Made by a program: the position numbers and the translations under genes
Notes under the pieces: model-generated
What the model was told of the DNA's origin: nothing
Database searches by the model: none
Seen by the model: only the letters and a program-made list of their open reading frames with translations
NCBI RefSeq assembly: GCF_910592395.1
Contig: NC_088308.1
Span: 25,869,501-25,933,500, forward strand
Origin: Lineus longissimus
Lineage: Eukaryota; Nemertea; Pilidiophora; Heteronemertea; Lineidae
Length of the DNA stretch: 64,000 nucleotides
Direction: 5' to 3'
In this document: in pieces, positions 1 through 14,055 of the stretch
How the letters are laid out: each line of letters opens with the position of its first letter
Numbering within the stretch: the first letter of the stretch is position 1

Positions 1-306
1 GCATTACATTCAGATATGCGACGGCTCCTGGTCAAGTTTACAGCAGGCGTGTTATCATTATTCTATATGGGTGCAAGCCAAAATGATGGCAGTTATTAGT
101 GGAGCTATTGAAGAGAAGGTCGAAGTGATCCACCGACTTCACTTAATGAGGACTGTTAGACCAGTCTGAGTTCTTGTACTGTTCTTTGCCTATCAGTTCA
201 CGGGGAAACATCAAAAGAAGTTATACCTTAATAAGGAGTTCACCCTGGGTAAACATAATGGACTTTACCCTGGGCCTAGTTGTGCTGATAATTTGCTTTC
301 TTTCAG

Positions 307-2849
<2,543 letters not shown>

Positions 2850-2952
2850 AGATGCATCAACTCTTGTTGAAAAAATCTTGTTGACAGGCTGGAGTCTCAC
2901 TCAGAGTAGAGGAGGGATAAAAGAAGACAGAAATTTGTGTTGAATCTGATAT

Positions 2953-2958
2953 TTTATT
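2953..2958 (-). terminator. Candidate poly(A) signal of NTAN1
   Basis: AATAAA on the minus strand (TTTATT on plus), 378 bases beyond the NTAN1 stop. If used, the NTAN1 transcript overlaps the 3' end of the convergent phospho-lyase transcript. Confidence 0.4.
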
Positions 2959-3000
2959 CAGATTGAGATCACAGACACTGCCATAATCGAAGCGATTAAA

Positions 3001-3006
3001 AATAAA
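3001..3006 (+). terminator. Poly(A) signal of the phospho-lyase gene
   Basis: AATAAA lies 152 bases after the stop codon of the PLP-dependent phospho-lyase and is the first such hexamer downstream. Use of the site is inferred. Confidence 0.5.
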
Positions 3007-3335
3007 AACTTAACAAAATAAGTACCGACATTTTGAACCTTCTATTAAGGGCTAATGTATCATCCATTGTCATGATGTTTTATTTTCCCGTGTTCTAAAA
3101 AAAAATTGTCAAAGTAAGGGGGAATGGCCCCAAGGGCTTCGTCATGACAACTGCCTATACAAAAGTTTGTGAAGCAAGCTGCATGAGATATCTCCCAACT
3201 CTAAGCACAATTAATGAAATGTGTCCTTAAGTATCAAAACCTCTAGAGATTACACTCAAGAGAGACTCGCTTGCCTCGAGCCAAGAAAACACTAGCTTTA
3301 ACTCTAATAAACTAAACTACAGGTAATATCTTCTT

Positions 3336-6112
3336 TCACTTGAGAAGAGTCCAGCTGCCATTTTGTTCTTTCTTGTACTCGTGTCCCTTATTTCCTGGAA
3401 AAACAGTTTGCTTCGGACGAGGATGTTTTTTCATCACTGCTAATGTTTCTTTTATATGTTGAATGAAGCCAGGTGGTTCTTGCTCTGGGGAGGTGGAGAG
3501 ATTCTGGAAAGAAGAGAATTAGGAGTGAGAAGTAAGATAAATAACTTACCGGTAATCAAAATTTTGAACAGTTCTCAATGCTATGACTTTCACTGATTGG
3601 CGAGGGAATAACATGACATAAAGATAAAGACTACTCTTCATTAATTCATGACGACATCTTACCTGAAGCAGGAAGTCATCAGGCTGTTTCATCCAGAAGT
3701 CAAGGTAACTTAACGGTTCATATGAAAAAGGTCCGATTGTCATCAGGTTGGTTTTATGGTCATATATATTTACAAGCTGAAACGGAAACGGAAACGGACG
3801 TCTTGTATTATTCATTTTTCTCAGTTATACTTCGAATACTTATAGATTACCTGTACAAGTATTGCCTAACCGTTTGGCAATAGGTGTATTATGGTCATAA
3901 CATGGTCCTTCTCAATTCTCTCGGTCATGAATCTTATTTCATGATAATAACTAATGCTCACCTCATGTCCGCCAGTGAAATTTCTTGCACTCCGTATGTC
4001 CATGTCAGGTCCTTTTTCGGGAAAATTTGCCTGAAATATATCTCCTGTTTTCACATCAACAGCTGAAATCATGAAGAAAGAAACTAAAAAACTCCTGTCA
4101 GTTTTTTTGGACTCAAGGAATTTAAGTTTAATGTCTCATCCAAAAGACAATCCAATCAAAGTAAAGTGAAGAGTAGAAACACCCACGTCTAAACCCTATG
4201 TTCAGCTCATGACTCTCAAACAGTTATCTGCTACCTTTTTCCAGATCACATTTTGGCCTTTGGCGAGAGGGCCATGACTTGTGTTCAGATTGTTGAAGAA
4301 ATGACTCACCTAATCCATATATCACAGGAAAGTCGACCCCATTCTTCTTGACATTGTTCAAATCTGGAAAAGAAGAAGTTAAGTATAGCCAAGAACAGCT
4401 AAGAGTCAGCTCAATCATCCATTTAGTCCCGACTGACTTTCTTTCGGATAAATTGTACATTTCTGATATCACTTTTTCAAAATGAAGCCATATATGAAAG
4501 AAAACTGGGAGAGGAAATAACCATACCTGTTATACACGCAGTGAGGAGATGGACATTTTCTTCGAAGGTGCTAAAAGCATCTGAAAACAAATACAAGACT
4601 TATAGGTGCAAGAAAGAACAATGGTCAGAAATATGCTAAGCGCAATGCCGCTCACAGAAGACGTCAAATGATGAAGAGATACTGAAACTGAATTGAGGAA
4701 CAAAAAATGAGATGTAAGTTCTTATATAGCGCTTGTACGTCATCGCCCAAACAACTTTAAAGCTCATAAGGCCTACATTGATTTCCAAACCTAATTCATA
4801 TTAGTCTGACGAGATGAACTAGTTATAATTCATTCTAAAGTATGCCATTAACAAGAATTCATCCAATATCTTAGACTAGACTAGAAGCAGGTCTTTGGCT
4901 TATTCAATACAGCACTTACTAAGTATATCTAAGGAGAGTTTTACAGACATATGTCTATCATCACAGAAACCACCAGCCAGATGAAGCTCCATTCTGAAAA
5001 AGTCATCAATCAATCAGAAGACTTTGAAAATATGCCATTATCTTCTCGGAGGACAAAGTCACAATCATGAAGACAACTTACTCATCCTAATATGATCTTA
5101 CATATTTAGCAAGCTATTGCTTGAATCCAGATAAAACACATATTGCTACCTCTGTTCTGAGGACAAAGTTAAAACAAAAAATACAATTTGCTATAAAAGT
5201 TTTCATATTATTGTTTCCAACCATTGACATCAAGAGGGCATCATAATATTGGCCTACCTTCCCTCTATGCCTTGAGATAACTCCTTGATTAACGTCATGA
5301 CAACTTTGACACCCTCTTCTGTATTGGTCCCATCAAAGTGGCTCAAAACTACAGCACCAGATCCCGAGTGTCTCAAGACAAGAATATGGCAAGTTGTCGC
5401 ATCCTCCGTTCCAAGATATTTTATTACACCTGAAGAAATTGACAGTTGAAATTAAGAGACGCTACAGTAGTCATCTTCAAGGATGAGGGCCAAGAATGAA
5501 GAAACAATTCCAAGCCTTGAAAAAGTTTGCCTTCAAAACATAAGAAGAGCTACCTCGCTTTAATTGTTCCTTACATATATGACATATGTTTCCTTCTGAT
5601 GACTAACTACAACCTGGCCACTTCTGGCACAGGTGCTTGTGGGCTACTTTTAACATTTAAGCTTGAAGCAACTAAAGACATCATGATAGATAATGACCCC
5701 AACAATCACATTACCATCTTCTGGTGTTGTTCCAGCAATTTCTCTCTGGTTGACATAGAGGAGACCTTCTGGTCCTACACTTCGGATGGTCTGGTCTTTC
5801 AATGTTTGGGAAGAATCCTGCAAGAGTACACATTGATATGAGGGAACAATGTAGCTTGACTCTTTTTCACAATTCTCTTCCACTTTGACTTAGTTGCTCG
5901 TATCTTGTCCCCTAGACAGATTTAGCAGGAGGGACAATCTAAGATCTAGCGCTTAAAATAAAAGTGGCCGGATGTGACTGGACGAATGAAGACAGGTGAT
6001 AGCGCAGTAATTCAGTTGCCCCTTCATTTACCTTGTAGTGTTCATGGTCCTTGAAAAACTGGTCCAGGGATCCTGCAATGGCAAGTTTCACGTCACTGTG
6101 CAGCAGTGGCAT
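3336..6112 (-). CDS. NTAN1: Protein N-terminal asparagine amidohydrolase (NTAN1)
   Basis: Nine exons, listed 5' to 3' on the minus strand: 6112-6032, 5817-5715, 5429-5258, 4993-4920, 4580-4527, 4363-4310, 4062-3962, 3776-3663, 3503-3336. They total 921 nt and 306 aa, against 310 aa in human. The family enzyme deamidates N-terminal Asn to Asp, feeding proteins into the Arg/N-degron pathway. The start MPLL matches the vertebrate N-terminus, where the new Pro-2 matters for structure. GPEGLLYVNQRE, then EDATTCHILVLRHSG with the catalytic Cys at residue 75, then LAGGFCDDRHMS, DFPVIYGL, FTGGHE and a C-terminal STSPEQEPPGFIQHIKETL all align with NTAN1. The polypyrimidine tract before exon 8 is a triple TTTCCG repeat. 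The gene is head-to-head with RPSA (about 1 kb between start codons). Confidence 0.95.
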
Positions 6113-6589
6113 GATGGGTGGGAAGAGTGGTATGGTTTGTTCACCACTGGAGTGAGGCCTGCTCCGATTTTTCCTACAATTTTAAAGTATGAAAGACGAT
6201 TAACGATTGTCACATATAAATGAATTAGCACAGACCTTCGCCATCGACATTAGTAGGCCTACAGATTGCCAAACCTCACCTGCCTTACGATGTCATGGCA
6301 GTGGACCGGCCTCGTCGTTCATCATTATTCATGTTATTAGGATAACGCAATAGGCAATGGGCTGCCTAGGGAGTCTAGGGTAGGCCTATGCGTGCATGGG
6401 AGGGGGGTGCGGGTGCGGGTTAAAATATCTGTAAGGTCTCATATGCATCATCTGGGCATGTTACAGGAGCTGCCAAATGAATAACTACTGATCACAAAAT
6501 ATTTGATAAACAGTGTATTTCTTTACACTAGCAGGCGACTATTTCCGGGTATGCGCAGAGGCAAGGAACTCCGTTCAACTGATTTAGGA

Positions 6590-7119
6590 AACCCCGAACT
6601 CCTGCAGCGCCCTCTCTACGTTGCACTCTCTGTTGGCATTACCTGATCGTGAGTTTTGCGATTCAAAATACAGATTTTCCGAATTATCTTTAGAAATAAT
6701 CTAATGATTTTTATTCAGAGAAAAAAATATGTATAAAAGAACCATTAGAATCACTTAAAGTACGATGAATTGATTTCCTTATAGTGTAAAACTGACATTT
6801 ATCAAAGAAAATTTGTCCCATGCTTTCGTTTTGCGCCCCTAGCGTGAAGAATGAGAACTGATGGAAGCTTAGATCATGATGCTGATGATGATGACTTGGC
6901 CTATAATCTGGTTGAAGTGTGTGATTATGTCGATGTGTTGCGCGTTGAAAGCCACCATCGCAAGGGCAGCTGGTTTGTTGTACTTGACCTGTCTTGAGGC
7001 TGGTGATGGCGGCAATAGCCACCTCCTTTACATTGACTTCACCCTAAAAACCAAGATCATCATTATGTGTTCCTGTCGTTTTCAGGTTGATCACCGTTAC
7101 TCACTAGATCAACACAAAG
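6590..7119 (+). promoter_or_regulatory. RPSA 5' region: candidate non-coding first exon and 5'-UTR intron
   Basis: Between the NTAN1 and RPSA start codons. A pyrimidine-rich stretch near 6611-6636 (CCCTCTCTACG, then CACTCTCTG) resembles a 5' TOP transcription start. It is followed by a consensus donor GTGAGT at 6649. An acceptor TTTTCAG ends at 7085, giving a 5'-UTR intron of about 437 nt and a second leader exon 7086-7119. A TOP start and a short non-coding exon 1 are usual for animal ribosomal protein genes. No TATA box was seen. The region probably also carries the NTAN1 promoter. The exact start and exon 1 limits are inferred. Confidence 0.4.
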
Positions 7120-8690
7120 ATGTCTGGAGGTTTAGACGTACTCGCCCTCAAAGAAGAGGATGTAACCAAATTCTTAGCCTGTTCAACCCATCTGGGTGCA
7201 AACACATCTGATTTTCAGATGGACGCCTACGTTTACAAGTGCAAGAGTGATGGTAAGGGAAAACGGCCTTTGTTCTTGAACCTGATGAATAGGTAACCAA
7301 GAAGTCCGTACTAAGACAGTTGGTCTCCCTATCAAGAATTGGGGGGTATTAGGAAAACGAAGATTGTTCTTGAAATGTTTGCGAAGTGCCAGACAAACTC
7401 TGATGTAAAAGACCTCCCTCACTAAGTGACTTGAAGAGTTTCATGGTGTGACCTGCCATTCATGCAAGGCACTTCCCTTTTTTCTCCCATTGCAGGTGTT
7501 AACATCATCAACTTGCGCAAGACTTGGGAGAAGCTCCTCTTAGCTGCCCGTGCCATTGCAGCCATTGAGAACCCTGCTGATGTCTGTGTCATCTCAGCCA
7601 GGCCGTACGGTCAGCGAGCTGTCCTCAAGTTTGCCTCTGCCACTGGAGCCACTCCAATTGCTGGTCGATTCACCCCTGGTACATTCACCAATCAGATCCA
7701 GGCTGCTTTCCGTGAGCCTCGTCTCCTGGTTGTGACCGATCCCCGTACTGACCACCAGCCCGTACAGGAGGCATCTTACGTCAACATCCCTGTAATTGCT
7801 CTGTGCAACACTGACTCGCCATTGAAGTATGTGGACATCGCCATCCCATGCAACAACAAGGTAGGCACTCGCATGTGACGACATAGAAGTTGTATTGATG
7901 TAGACAAAATTGAACTGCTAGTGTACAACCTGTGCGACACATGAACATGAGTAGTGATGATTTATATAACCTGTCTATTTTTCAGGGTCCCCACTCCATT
8001 GGTCTCATGTGGTGGATGCTTGCCCGTGAGGTTCTTCGCCTACGTGGTTCCATCAGCAGAGAAGTTCCATGGGACGTCATGGTCGATTTATACTTTTACA
8101 GGGATCCTGAAGAGGTATGCTTCACAGAATACCTATATTACAGTCTGTGTAAACTTCGTTATGTTGGTGCCTGTCAATAGTTTCCCAACCGGTTTTATGA
8201 TCATCTGGAATGGTGGTCCGATGTTCCTCAGAGTTTTGGTGTGTTTCTTTCACACTGTAGTAACCAGAGTTGGACTAGCTGGCTCTGATTGTATGAACTG
8301 TGTTAAATTTTCTTTCATGTAAACATGGAGCTGTATGAGCTTTGTTTTCCTCTTCAGGCTGAAAAGGAAGAGCAAGCTGCTCAGGTGGAGAAGACGGCTG
8401 TGAAGGAAGCTGACTACGGCCAGGAGAACTGGGCCCCTGATCCAATCCCAACAGCAGGTCCAACTGAAGTTGGTGACTGGGCTAGCGATGCTCAAGCTGT
8501 TGCCCCAGTTGCTATTGGAGGATCAGCATTTGGAGCACCATCTGCCACTGAAGATTGGGGAGCAACTGAAACCGACTGGGGCACGTCTGCTGTCCCAGCC
8601 GCTGGTGCCGCTGCGGTTCCAAGTGTCCCTGTGGCTCCTCCTGCTCAAACTGAATCATGGGGTGGTGGTGCCGGTGAGACCTGGGGATAG
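7120..8690 (+). CDS. RPSA: 40S ribosomal protein SA / laminin receptor (uS2)
   Basis: Exons 7120-7252, 7496-7860, 7986-8114 and 8358-8690 make one frame of about 319 aa, close to the family length of 295-315. This is the uS2 protein of the small ribosomal subunit, needed for 18S rRNA maturation; in animals it also has a reported laminin-binding role. Diagnostic stretches are [70 protein letters not shown] and [15 protein letters not shown]. The acidic, tryptophan-rich tail has several repeats of the form (D/E)-(W/S)-W-(G/A) ([34 protein letters not shown]), as in metazoan RPSA. The start context is AAAGATGTC. The first residues [15 protein letters not shown] are typical. Exon 2 is nearly all of the conserved core. 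Confidence 0.97.
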
Positions 8691-8738
8691 ACACTTTATC
8701 AGAATGTAACTGAAGCCCAAGTTGTTCAGTTATGAACA

Positions 8739-8744
8739 AATAAA
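8739..8744 (+). terminator. RPSA poly(A) signal
   Basis: AATAAA 49 bases after the RPSA stop codon. The short 3' UTR is typical of ribosomal protein genes. Confidence 0.75.
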
Positions 8745-10322
8745 AGAAAGAAAAACAGGCCAATTCTTATCTTGTTATAGTCATTCATCAGCATGTACTT
8801 CTCCAGCCCTTGCTGCTGCCTGTCCTTGATAGCAACTCGAGGACTGCTGCAAACAAAATGGTGCTTCATGGCAAATCTAAACCCAGCCTTCCTGACTTGC
8901 TGTAAACGACGAACTTCTGCTTGTCGTCTGCTGTTTCCTGCAAGTTTGTCGGACTCGAAAACCGTTCCTTGATACCAAAACAAATGGCCCTTTATTGGGC
9001 GCGACTGGCCGATGCCGGTTTGCCCACTAGACGTCTCTTGGCTTGTGCATGTACTGTTAAATCGGCCAGGAGCCGTCTTGCGCTGTGCATTTGGGCCCGT
9101 TCATGGCCATCCCTCTGATCACAGTACTGGCAGGACTAAGGTGGCTTCGTTGGTAAAGTCGGAACTCGGTTCATTTGAGTGACTATGACTGGTTGTGACT
9201 TTGTCTTCAAAGGACCAACTTGTGGGTACTCGTACATGTTTTATTGGACCACATTTGTTGGGCTGAACAAGGGACGGACTCGAGTTGAGTTTACAGTAAA
9301 TTAGTTAAAAGAAACCGTCACCTATAAACTTAACTATACCTTTATTGAGGAAGAGATCCATGATGACAGTTGTTTGGTCAGACACGTTTTTTTTGTGTGA
9401 AGTCTGAATATAGTACTGCTATCGCAAACCTAACACACTGTTACATGGGGCTTCGGTTCGAACTATTTGTCTAATGGAGCAAGTAAACATTTACACATTG
9501 GACTTGAAGTGAACACACCTTTCGTTATATAGATCTATTATATCGCTGTGTCGCGTGTTGTGACCCCAGGCTTGGACTTATAGCTTCTAATCTTTCCAGT
9601 TAGGGTTTACTGGATGTGACGTCGAACTTACTACTAATTACTGTACCTTTATTTTGGTCGCACTTGTCCGATAGTCAACCAACAAAAAAGCAAATGACTT
9701 TGTAAACATTCACAACCAAGGTGCCTTGGATGTGATCGTCAGGACAGATGACGAAATCACATGATCATGTTGACACATCAAAGAGTAATATCCGTGTCCG
9801 GTTGTCCCTTATGCTAGATGCGGACAGCCACGCACTCACAGTCTTTCGCTTGAAGCCAACTCCATGTGCCAAGCGCGTTACATGGCACAGATACGTAGAT
9901 AGGACATGATGATCAATCACAACAATTCTAATAGTCTTCACAAGAATGGACAGTGATAAGTGTAATGTACAAAATAAAACAGATTAACTTAATTTAAGAC
10001 GCACGTATTATCCTCGTCGTCATAGTGTAGTGTAGTTCCTTAATTGAGGTCTTCAACTCGTGTGTGAAGTGATATATTGCTTACGCGACCAGCGCGCATA
10101 CTTACTGATTATGCCCCCAGAACGGACAAATCTTCATAGAAGGATCCTCTTCACCCGTACTATTGTCAAAATCACAATTTGTCCATTTGTATCAGTTCGT
10201 ACTGTGTAAAACGATCTGATTCGATAAACACACATGTACAAAAAAGGAGGCAATAACCTCTTAAAAAAATAAAGATATCTAAAATTATGAGTGGTAAATA
10301 CAAAGAATCTGTAGGATGGCTA
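8745..10322. other. Intergenic stretch, no gene recognised
   Basis: No recognised gene between RPSA and the two-pass membrane protein gene. A minus-strand open frame at 8983-8726 (85 codons, Arg/Gln/Lys-rich) overlaps the RPSA poly(A) region and matches nothing I know. A stretch near 9139-9175 weakly resembles a tRNA-type A box (TGGCTTCGTTGG) without a good B box. The region probably includes the 3' UTR of the minus-strand gene ending at 10323. Confidence 0.5.
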
Positions 10323-11225
10323 CTAGGTTATTGCAGAACCTCCATATTTCGCATAGTCCTCTATTTCTACCTTAGTTAATGAGATGGGTGTGTAGCTAAC
10401 TGCGTCTGGGACAACCAGTCCATGTTCCTCAGGGGATGGTGCAGCTATCACAACAGGTTCGGAAGCAAAACTAACTTTTGTAGAGTCTCTACTTTCTAAA
10501 CTTGGCACAATATCTGAGGTAGGGTCCGTTAATGTCTTTTCCGGCGATTCATGCAGCCGGGCTAACGGCGTCGTGTAAATGGAGTCTCTCGTATCGATTG
10601 TTCCATCGGTCGGACTTTTCGGAAAGCACACCCTTGGTACACTGTCCTCTGGCTTACTGCCCACGGGGGCTACATAATGAGCTAGGTCTTCCACTATCAC
10701 TTTCTGGATGTCCATATCGATAGGCAGTTTCTCAGTGTTGTTATTCCCATACAAATCAGACTCCGTCGGTTTCCGCTCCGCTACGTGTCCGTTTGGCATA
10801 CTGGGCATATTTGGTTGTTTCGGCGCTCGAGGCAGTGGATGAAAACTGGTGAACTGTTTTGCCTCTTCCTCTTGACGATTTGCTGCTGCAACTCTAGCTC
10901 GTAATTTAATCTTTTTGACCACATATACTGTCCCGACAAGAAACATGACGAATCCTATGATCAACATCGGTGGTCCTAGAATATAGAGGTCCCAGACATT
11001 AAAGTAGGCGGCCACGACTGTCAAGGACAAACCGATGAATAATAAAAACAAGGCCAGAAGGAGAAGACATGATTCCTGATAGAAATGGGCACAACGACCC
11101 CCAGAGTTGTATGGTGACTCTAATGTTTCTGACTGAGGGGGTCTCGAACCCGCACCAACAACTGGCCTCGTGACTAGCTCCATTTTCGTCCCAGGAATCC
11201 CCGAAGGTGCACTGGGAGGCGACAT
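10323..11225 (-). CDS. Two-pass membrane protein of unknown family
   Basis: One open frame of 300 codons. Residues 1-45 are Pro/Ser-rich. Two hydrophobic helices follow at about 52-75 (ESCLLLLALFLLFIGLSLTV) and 82-103 (LGPPMLIIGFVMFLVGTV), joined by a loop of only 6-8 residues (YFNVWDLYI). A basic KKIKLRAR then follows, and a 195-residue soluble tail rich in Ser/Thr/Pro/Glu. By the positive-inside rule both ends face the cytosol. The tight hairpin with an xILGPPxL start to helix 2 is reminiscent of small two-TM proteins such as PIRT or TMEM200, but I cannot assign it. The tail has YAKYGG and HYVAP motifs and many SP/TP sites. The coding part has no intron; upstream leader exons are possible near 11430. 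It is probably a real gene, given its length and TM organisation. Confidence 0.72.
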   Translation of the reverse strand: MSPPSAPSGIPGTKMELVTRPVVGAGSRPPQSETLESPYNSGGRCAHFYQESCLLLLALFLLFIGLSLTVVAAYFNVWDLYILGPPMLIIGFVMFLVGTVYVVKKIKLRARVAAANRQEEEAKQFTSFHPLPRAPKQPNMPSMPNGHVAERKPTESDLYGNNNTEKLPIDMDIQKVIVEDLAHYVAPVGSKPEDSVPRVCFPKSPTDGTIDTRDSIYTTPLARLHESPEKTLTDPTSDIVPSLESRDSTKVSFASEPVVIAAPSPEEHGLVVPDAVSYTPISLTKVEIEDYAKYGGSAIT

Positions 11226-14055
11226 TTTTCTCAGTTGTTTACTTTTCCGTGAATGGTTTCATATTGCGCTGTCGTCTCAATCTTTATACAATCCCAATCT
11301 TCACCCCATGCTGCATCAGCTTAAACTCGGGATGAAGTTGATCTGTTCCTTCCAAGACTGATGAAGACTGGCTATGTTTAGGATGACCACGGACTGCCTC
11401 AGGAGTGTACATCGGCTGCACTGGAAAGAGAAGATAGGTCAGTATAAGTTTTGAAAATGTTCACAATATAAACAAATCTGTCAACCCAACCTACGATAAG
11501 GATAGAGCTGACCCGCGGTTTGCTGGAGACAACCACGAGCGGTGCGGCAGCCGTTCACTGACTTACCAACCAGATCCGCACTGCTCATCAGAGATGTTTT
11601 TTTAATGATTAGGCCGAGCATGCACATCAAGGACATTACCCTTTTAACCCTCTGTAGGAGTGCAGCTGGTTTCAGGTCGGGAAGCTCTTGATAGGAGATC
11701 ACATCAACCGCGCATTTAGGATCTGCTGTCGTGGGGATACGCCACCCGTCGGTTGCAGCCTATACATATGAATGGACTGACCACGGCGGTGTCCAATAGT
11801 AATATAAATTGCAATAGGATAATGAGTTATTTGTGGCGGTTTCGTCTGCAAATGTCATCGATCAAATAGCCACAATTCATATTGCGGCGCGTTATGCGTT
11901 ATACTTAATGGAATTTGATATCACCAAAGAGAGGTAAATAAATATCAATTACGTGGACCTTCCACAAGGTATAAAATTGGTCTTGGTCTGGATATAAAAT
12001 GGCATGCCGATTTACCGGGCCGGGCGTTGTGCGTATATCCATCACGCGTTTGCGCGGCTCTTTAGATGCGACATAGGCCTAAGCATGCTATGCTTATAAT
12101 AACTACATGCATGTTGTGGACGGATTATCTGTATAGTTTTGGCATAAATGTATATATGGTATAGGCCTAAGCATTGTATCGATCTTGCTTTCTACGCGAG
12201 GGAAAAAGTATACTCACATGAAGTTCCACCTGCAGTGGACGCATTTCGACGGGTATCTGATATCGTTAGAGGTCCGTCATGTTTATCCCATAACAATGTG
12301 TCTTTGATACACAACAAGACCAGTTAAAAGGGAACATTCTTCCTCACTGATATAACTTACCTGTATCACTGATATCCGATGGTAGTGCTATATTGATTAA
12401 TTCTCGATGTCCGCCATGATGGCCTCCTAATCAAAGCGTGACTGATATGCTGTTGGTATTCTATTATTATGGAAATCATGAATTAAATGTCCCCCATGAG
12501 TCAACACGGAGTACTATCTTTGTTGTGGTGGCGCCATTGGCAACGGAGAGATCACAATGAACATTGGCTTTAGTGGATAAGGATTAGCGAATGGCCGCCA
12601 TCTTAGGTTGACTTAATGCAAAACTGGTCAGGAGACGTTACGAGAGAAGCTTTATCGGCGAGTATAGGCTGGACGGTTCCTGGTCGAAGATCAGATGAAG
12701 GATTTATGGTGTAACATGACCGAAGATGAATCAGCAGGATCAAGGAATTTTTGTCGTGGGGCGTGTCTGGATCACTGTCTTTTAGTATCAGCGTTTACAA
12801 TCGCGGCCACTATACTTTTTCCAAGGATAGGGCTTTCGCAGACGCCATCGAGAACAAAAAACTTGAGCATTATTAACAATAAAACTTTATTTCGTATAAA
12901 TTCCGCTTGTTTTACTATGAAAATGAATGACCTACATTGTTGTAACACTATTGATACTTGATTTCTGGTCTTATCTATATAATCATGAATCGAAGCTGAT
13001 GAAACAGTTGAAGACTGACATTCCTGATCGAGGCGGTCAAGTACATTTATGTTCCAAATAATGATCATTCTTGCAGAGACTGGTTATTATTATCACAGTA
13101 ATATGCTACGTAGCACCATAGCCAGGATCTGTGCATCATTGCATTTTATTCGTATTCATTTCAATAACGCACACTCTGATTCGGCCTACAGATTTTATCC
13201 CATGCAGTAGCACGCAAAGTACCAAAGAACCTCCAGTTTTACGAGAATTATCACAGTGTCTCTGAATACTGTCCTTTTCTTATATGCAGAACGGGTAGGC
13301 CTATATAGCTTGAGACCAACCAGATGAGACAGTGGTATTGTCTGGAATCTGGGAGAAAAGTCACGATTTTTGCCAGATCCCGCGTTGACGCACCGTGCAG
13401 CCCTCTATAGTGATGCGGGGATGCTATATTTCAGTTCGGTTCATGATTAATGTCCCTAGAACCCGCCGGGGCCCTAGAAATCACGGCTATTCCTACATGT
13501 ATATGTTCTAATGCATCTAATACGCTATTCCTGTCATAGACACCGCAACAGAGACGGAACCAGCTTTGAATAATCTATACTTCAGTGTCATTTTAGTTTC
13601 CTTCGCCGTATAATGCTGAGAATGTGATACTTTACATTATTGCTTGGTGGTTTCTAAGCAACGCCCGACTCCAATCACTGCAGAGATTACGGCGGTCCTG
13701 TACGTTAATCATTCAATACAAAAACCACCAGTCAGGCTGGTGCCTGAAATACTTCCATTGCATACCCTAAAGAAACGCATTGCTACCCGCATGCAACTGC
13801 GTCCAAGTTTGAATTTAACTGAAATATCAAAGACACTGGTGATACTGATCATAGTTTCTCCTATACCAATTATGGCACCAGATTATTTCGGACAAAACCC
13901 ACTCTATACCATACTGCCTGCCAAAAAGGTATTTTAGTAATCCATCCAAGAAACAGATACTTATATACAGAGACTCTCATACCGCGCATCATACATTACC
14001 TAAGTGACGTATTTTAACAGATTCAACTTGCAAAGCACAAGCCATAGGCAAGTTT
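11226..14055. other. Intergenic stretch between two minus-strand intronless genes
   Basis: I see no recognised coding exon. Several short open frames (for example 12695-12961 +, 13644-13937 +) have no family resemblance and look like chance. The part near 11226-11430 is likely leader sequence of the two-pass membrane protein gene, and that near 13950-14055 is 3' UTR of the coiled-coil gene. TAGGCCTA-type words occur at several places. Confidence 0.45.

Noticed and set aside
7253-7495. C/D snoRNA-like words (CTGATGA and CTGA) in RPSA intron
   Set aside because: Box C has a wrong first base, the boxes are about 130 nt apart, and no terminal stem was found.
8726-8983. Minus-strand 85-codon open frame, basic and Gln-rich
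   Set aside because: It looks partly protein-like but matches no family I know, overlaps the RPSA poly(A) region and has no clear splice partners. Left unannotated as a gene.
9139-9180. tRNA-like A box (TGGCTTCGTTGG)
   Set aside because: No proper B box (GGTTCGANTCC) at the right distance and no cloverleaf. It could be a worn tRNA-derived SINE, but one motif is not enough.
12695-12961. Plus-strand 88-codon open frame
   Set aside because: No domain or family resemblance, and an opposite-strand frame of similar length overlaps it. This is consistent with chance.
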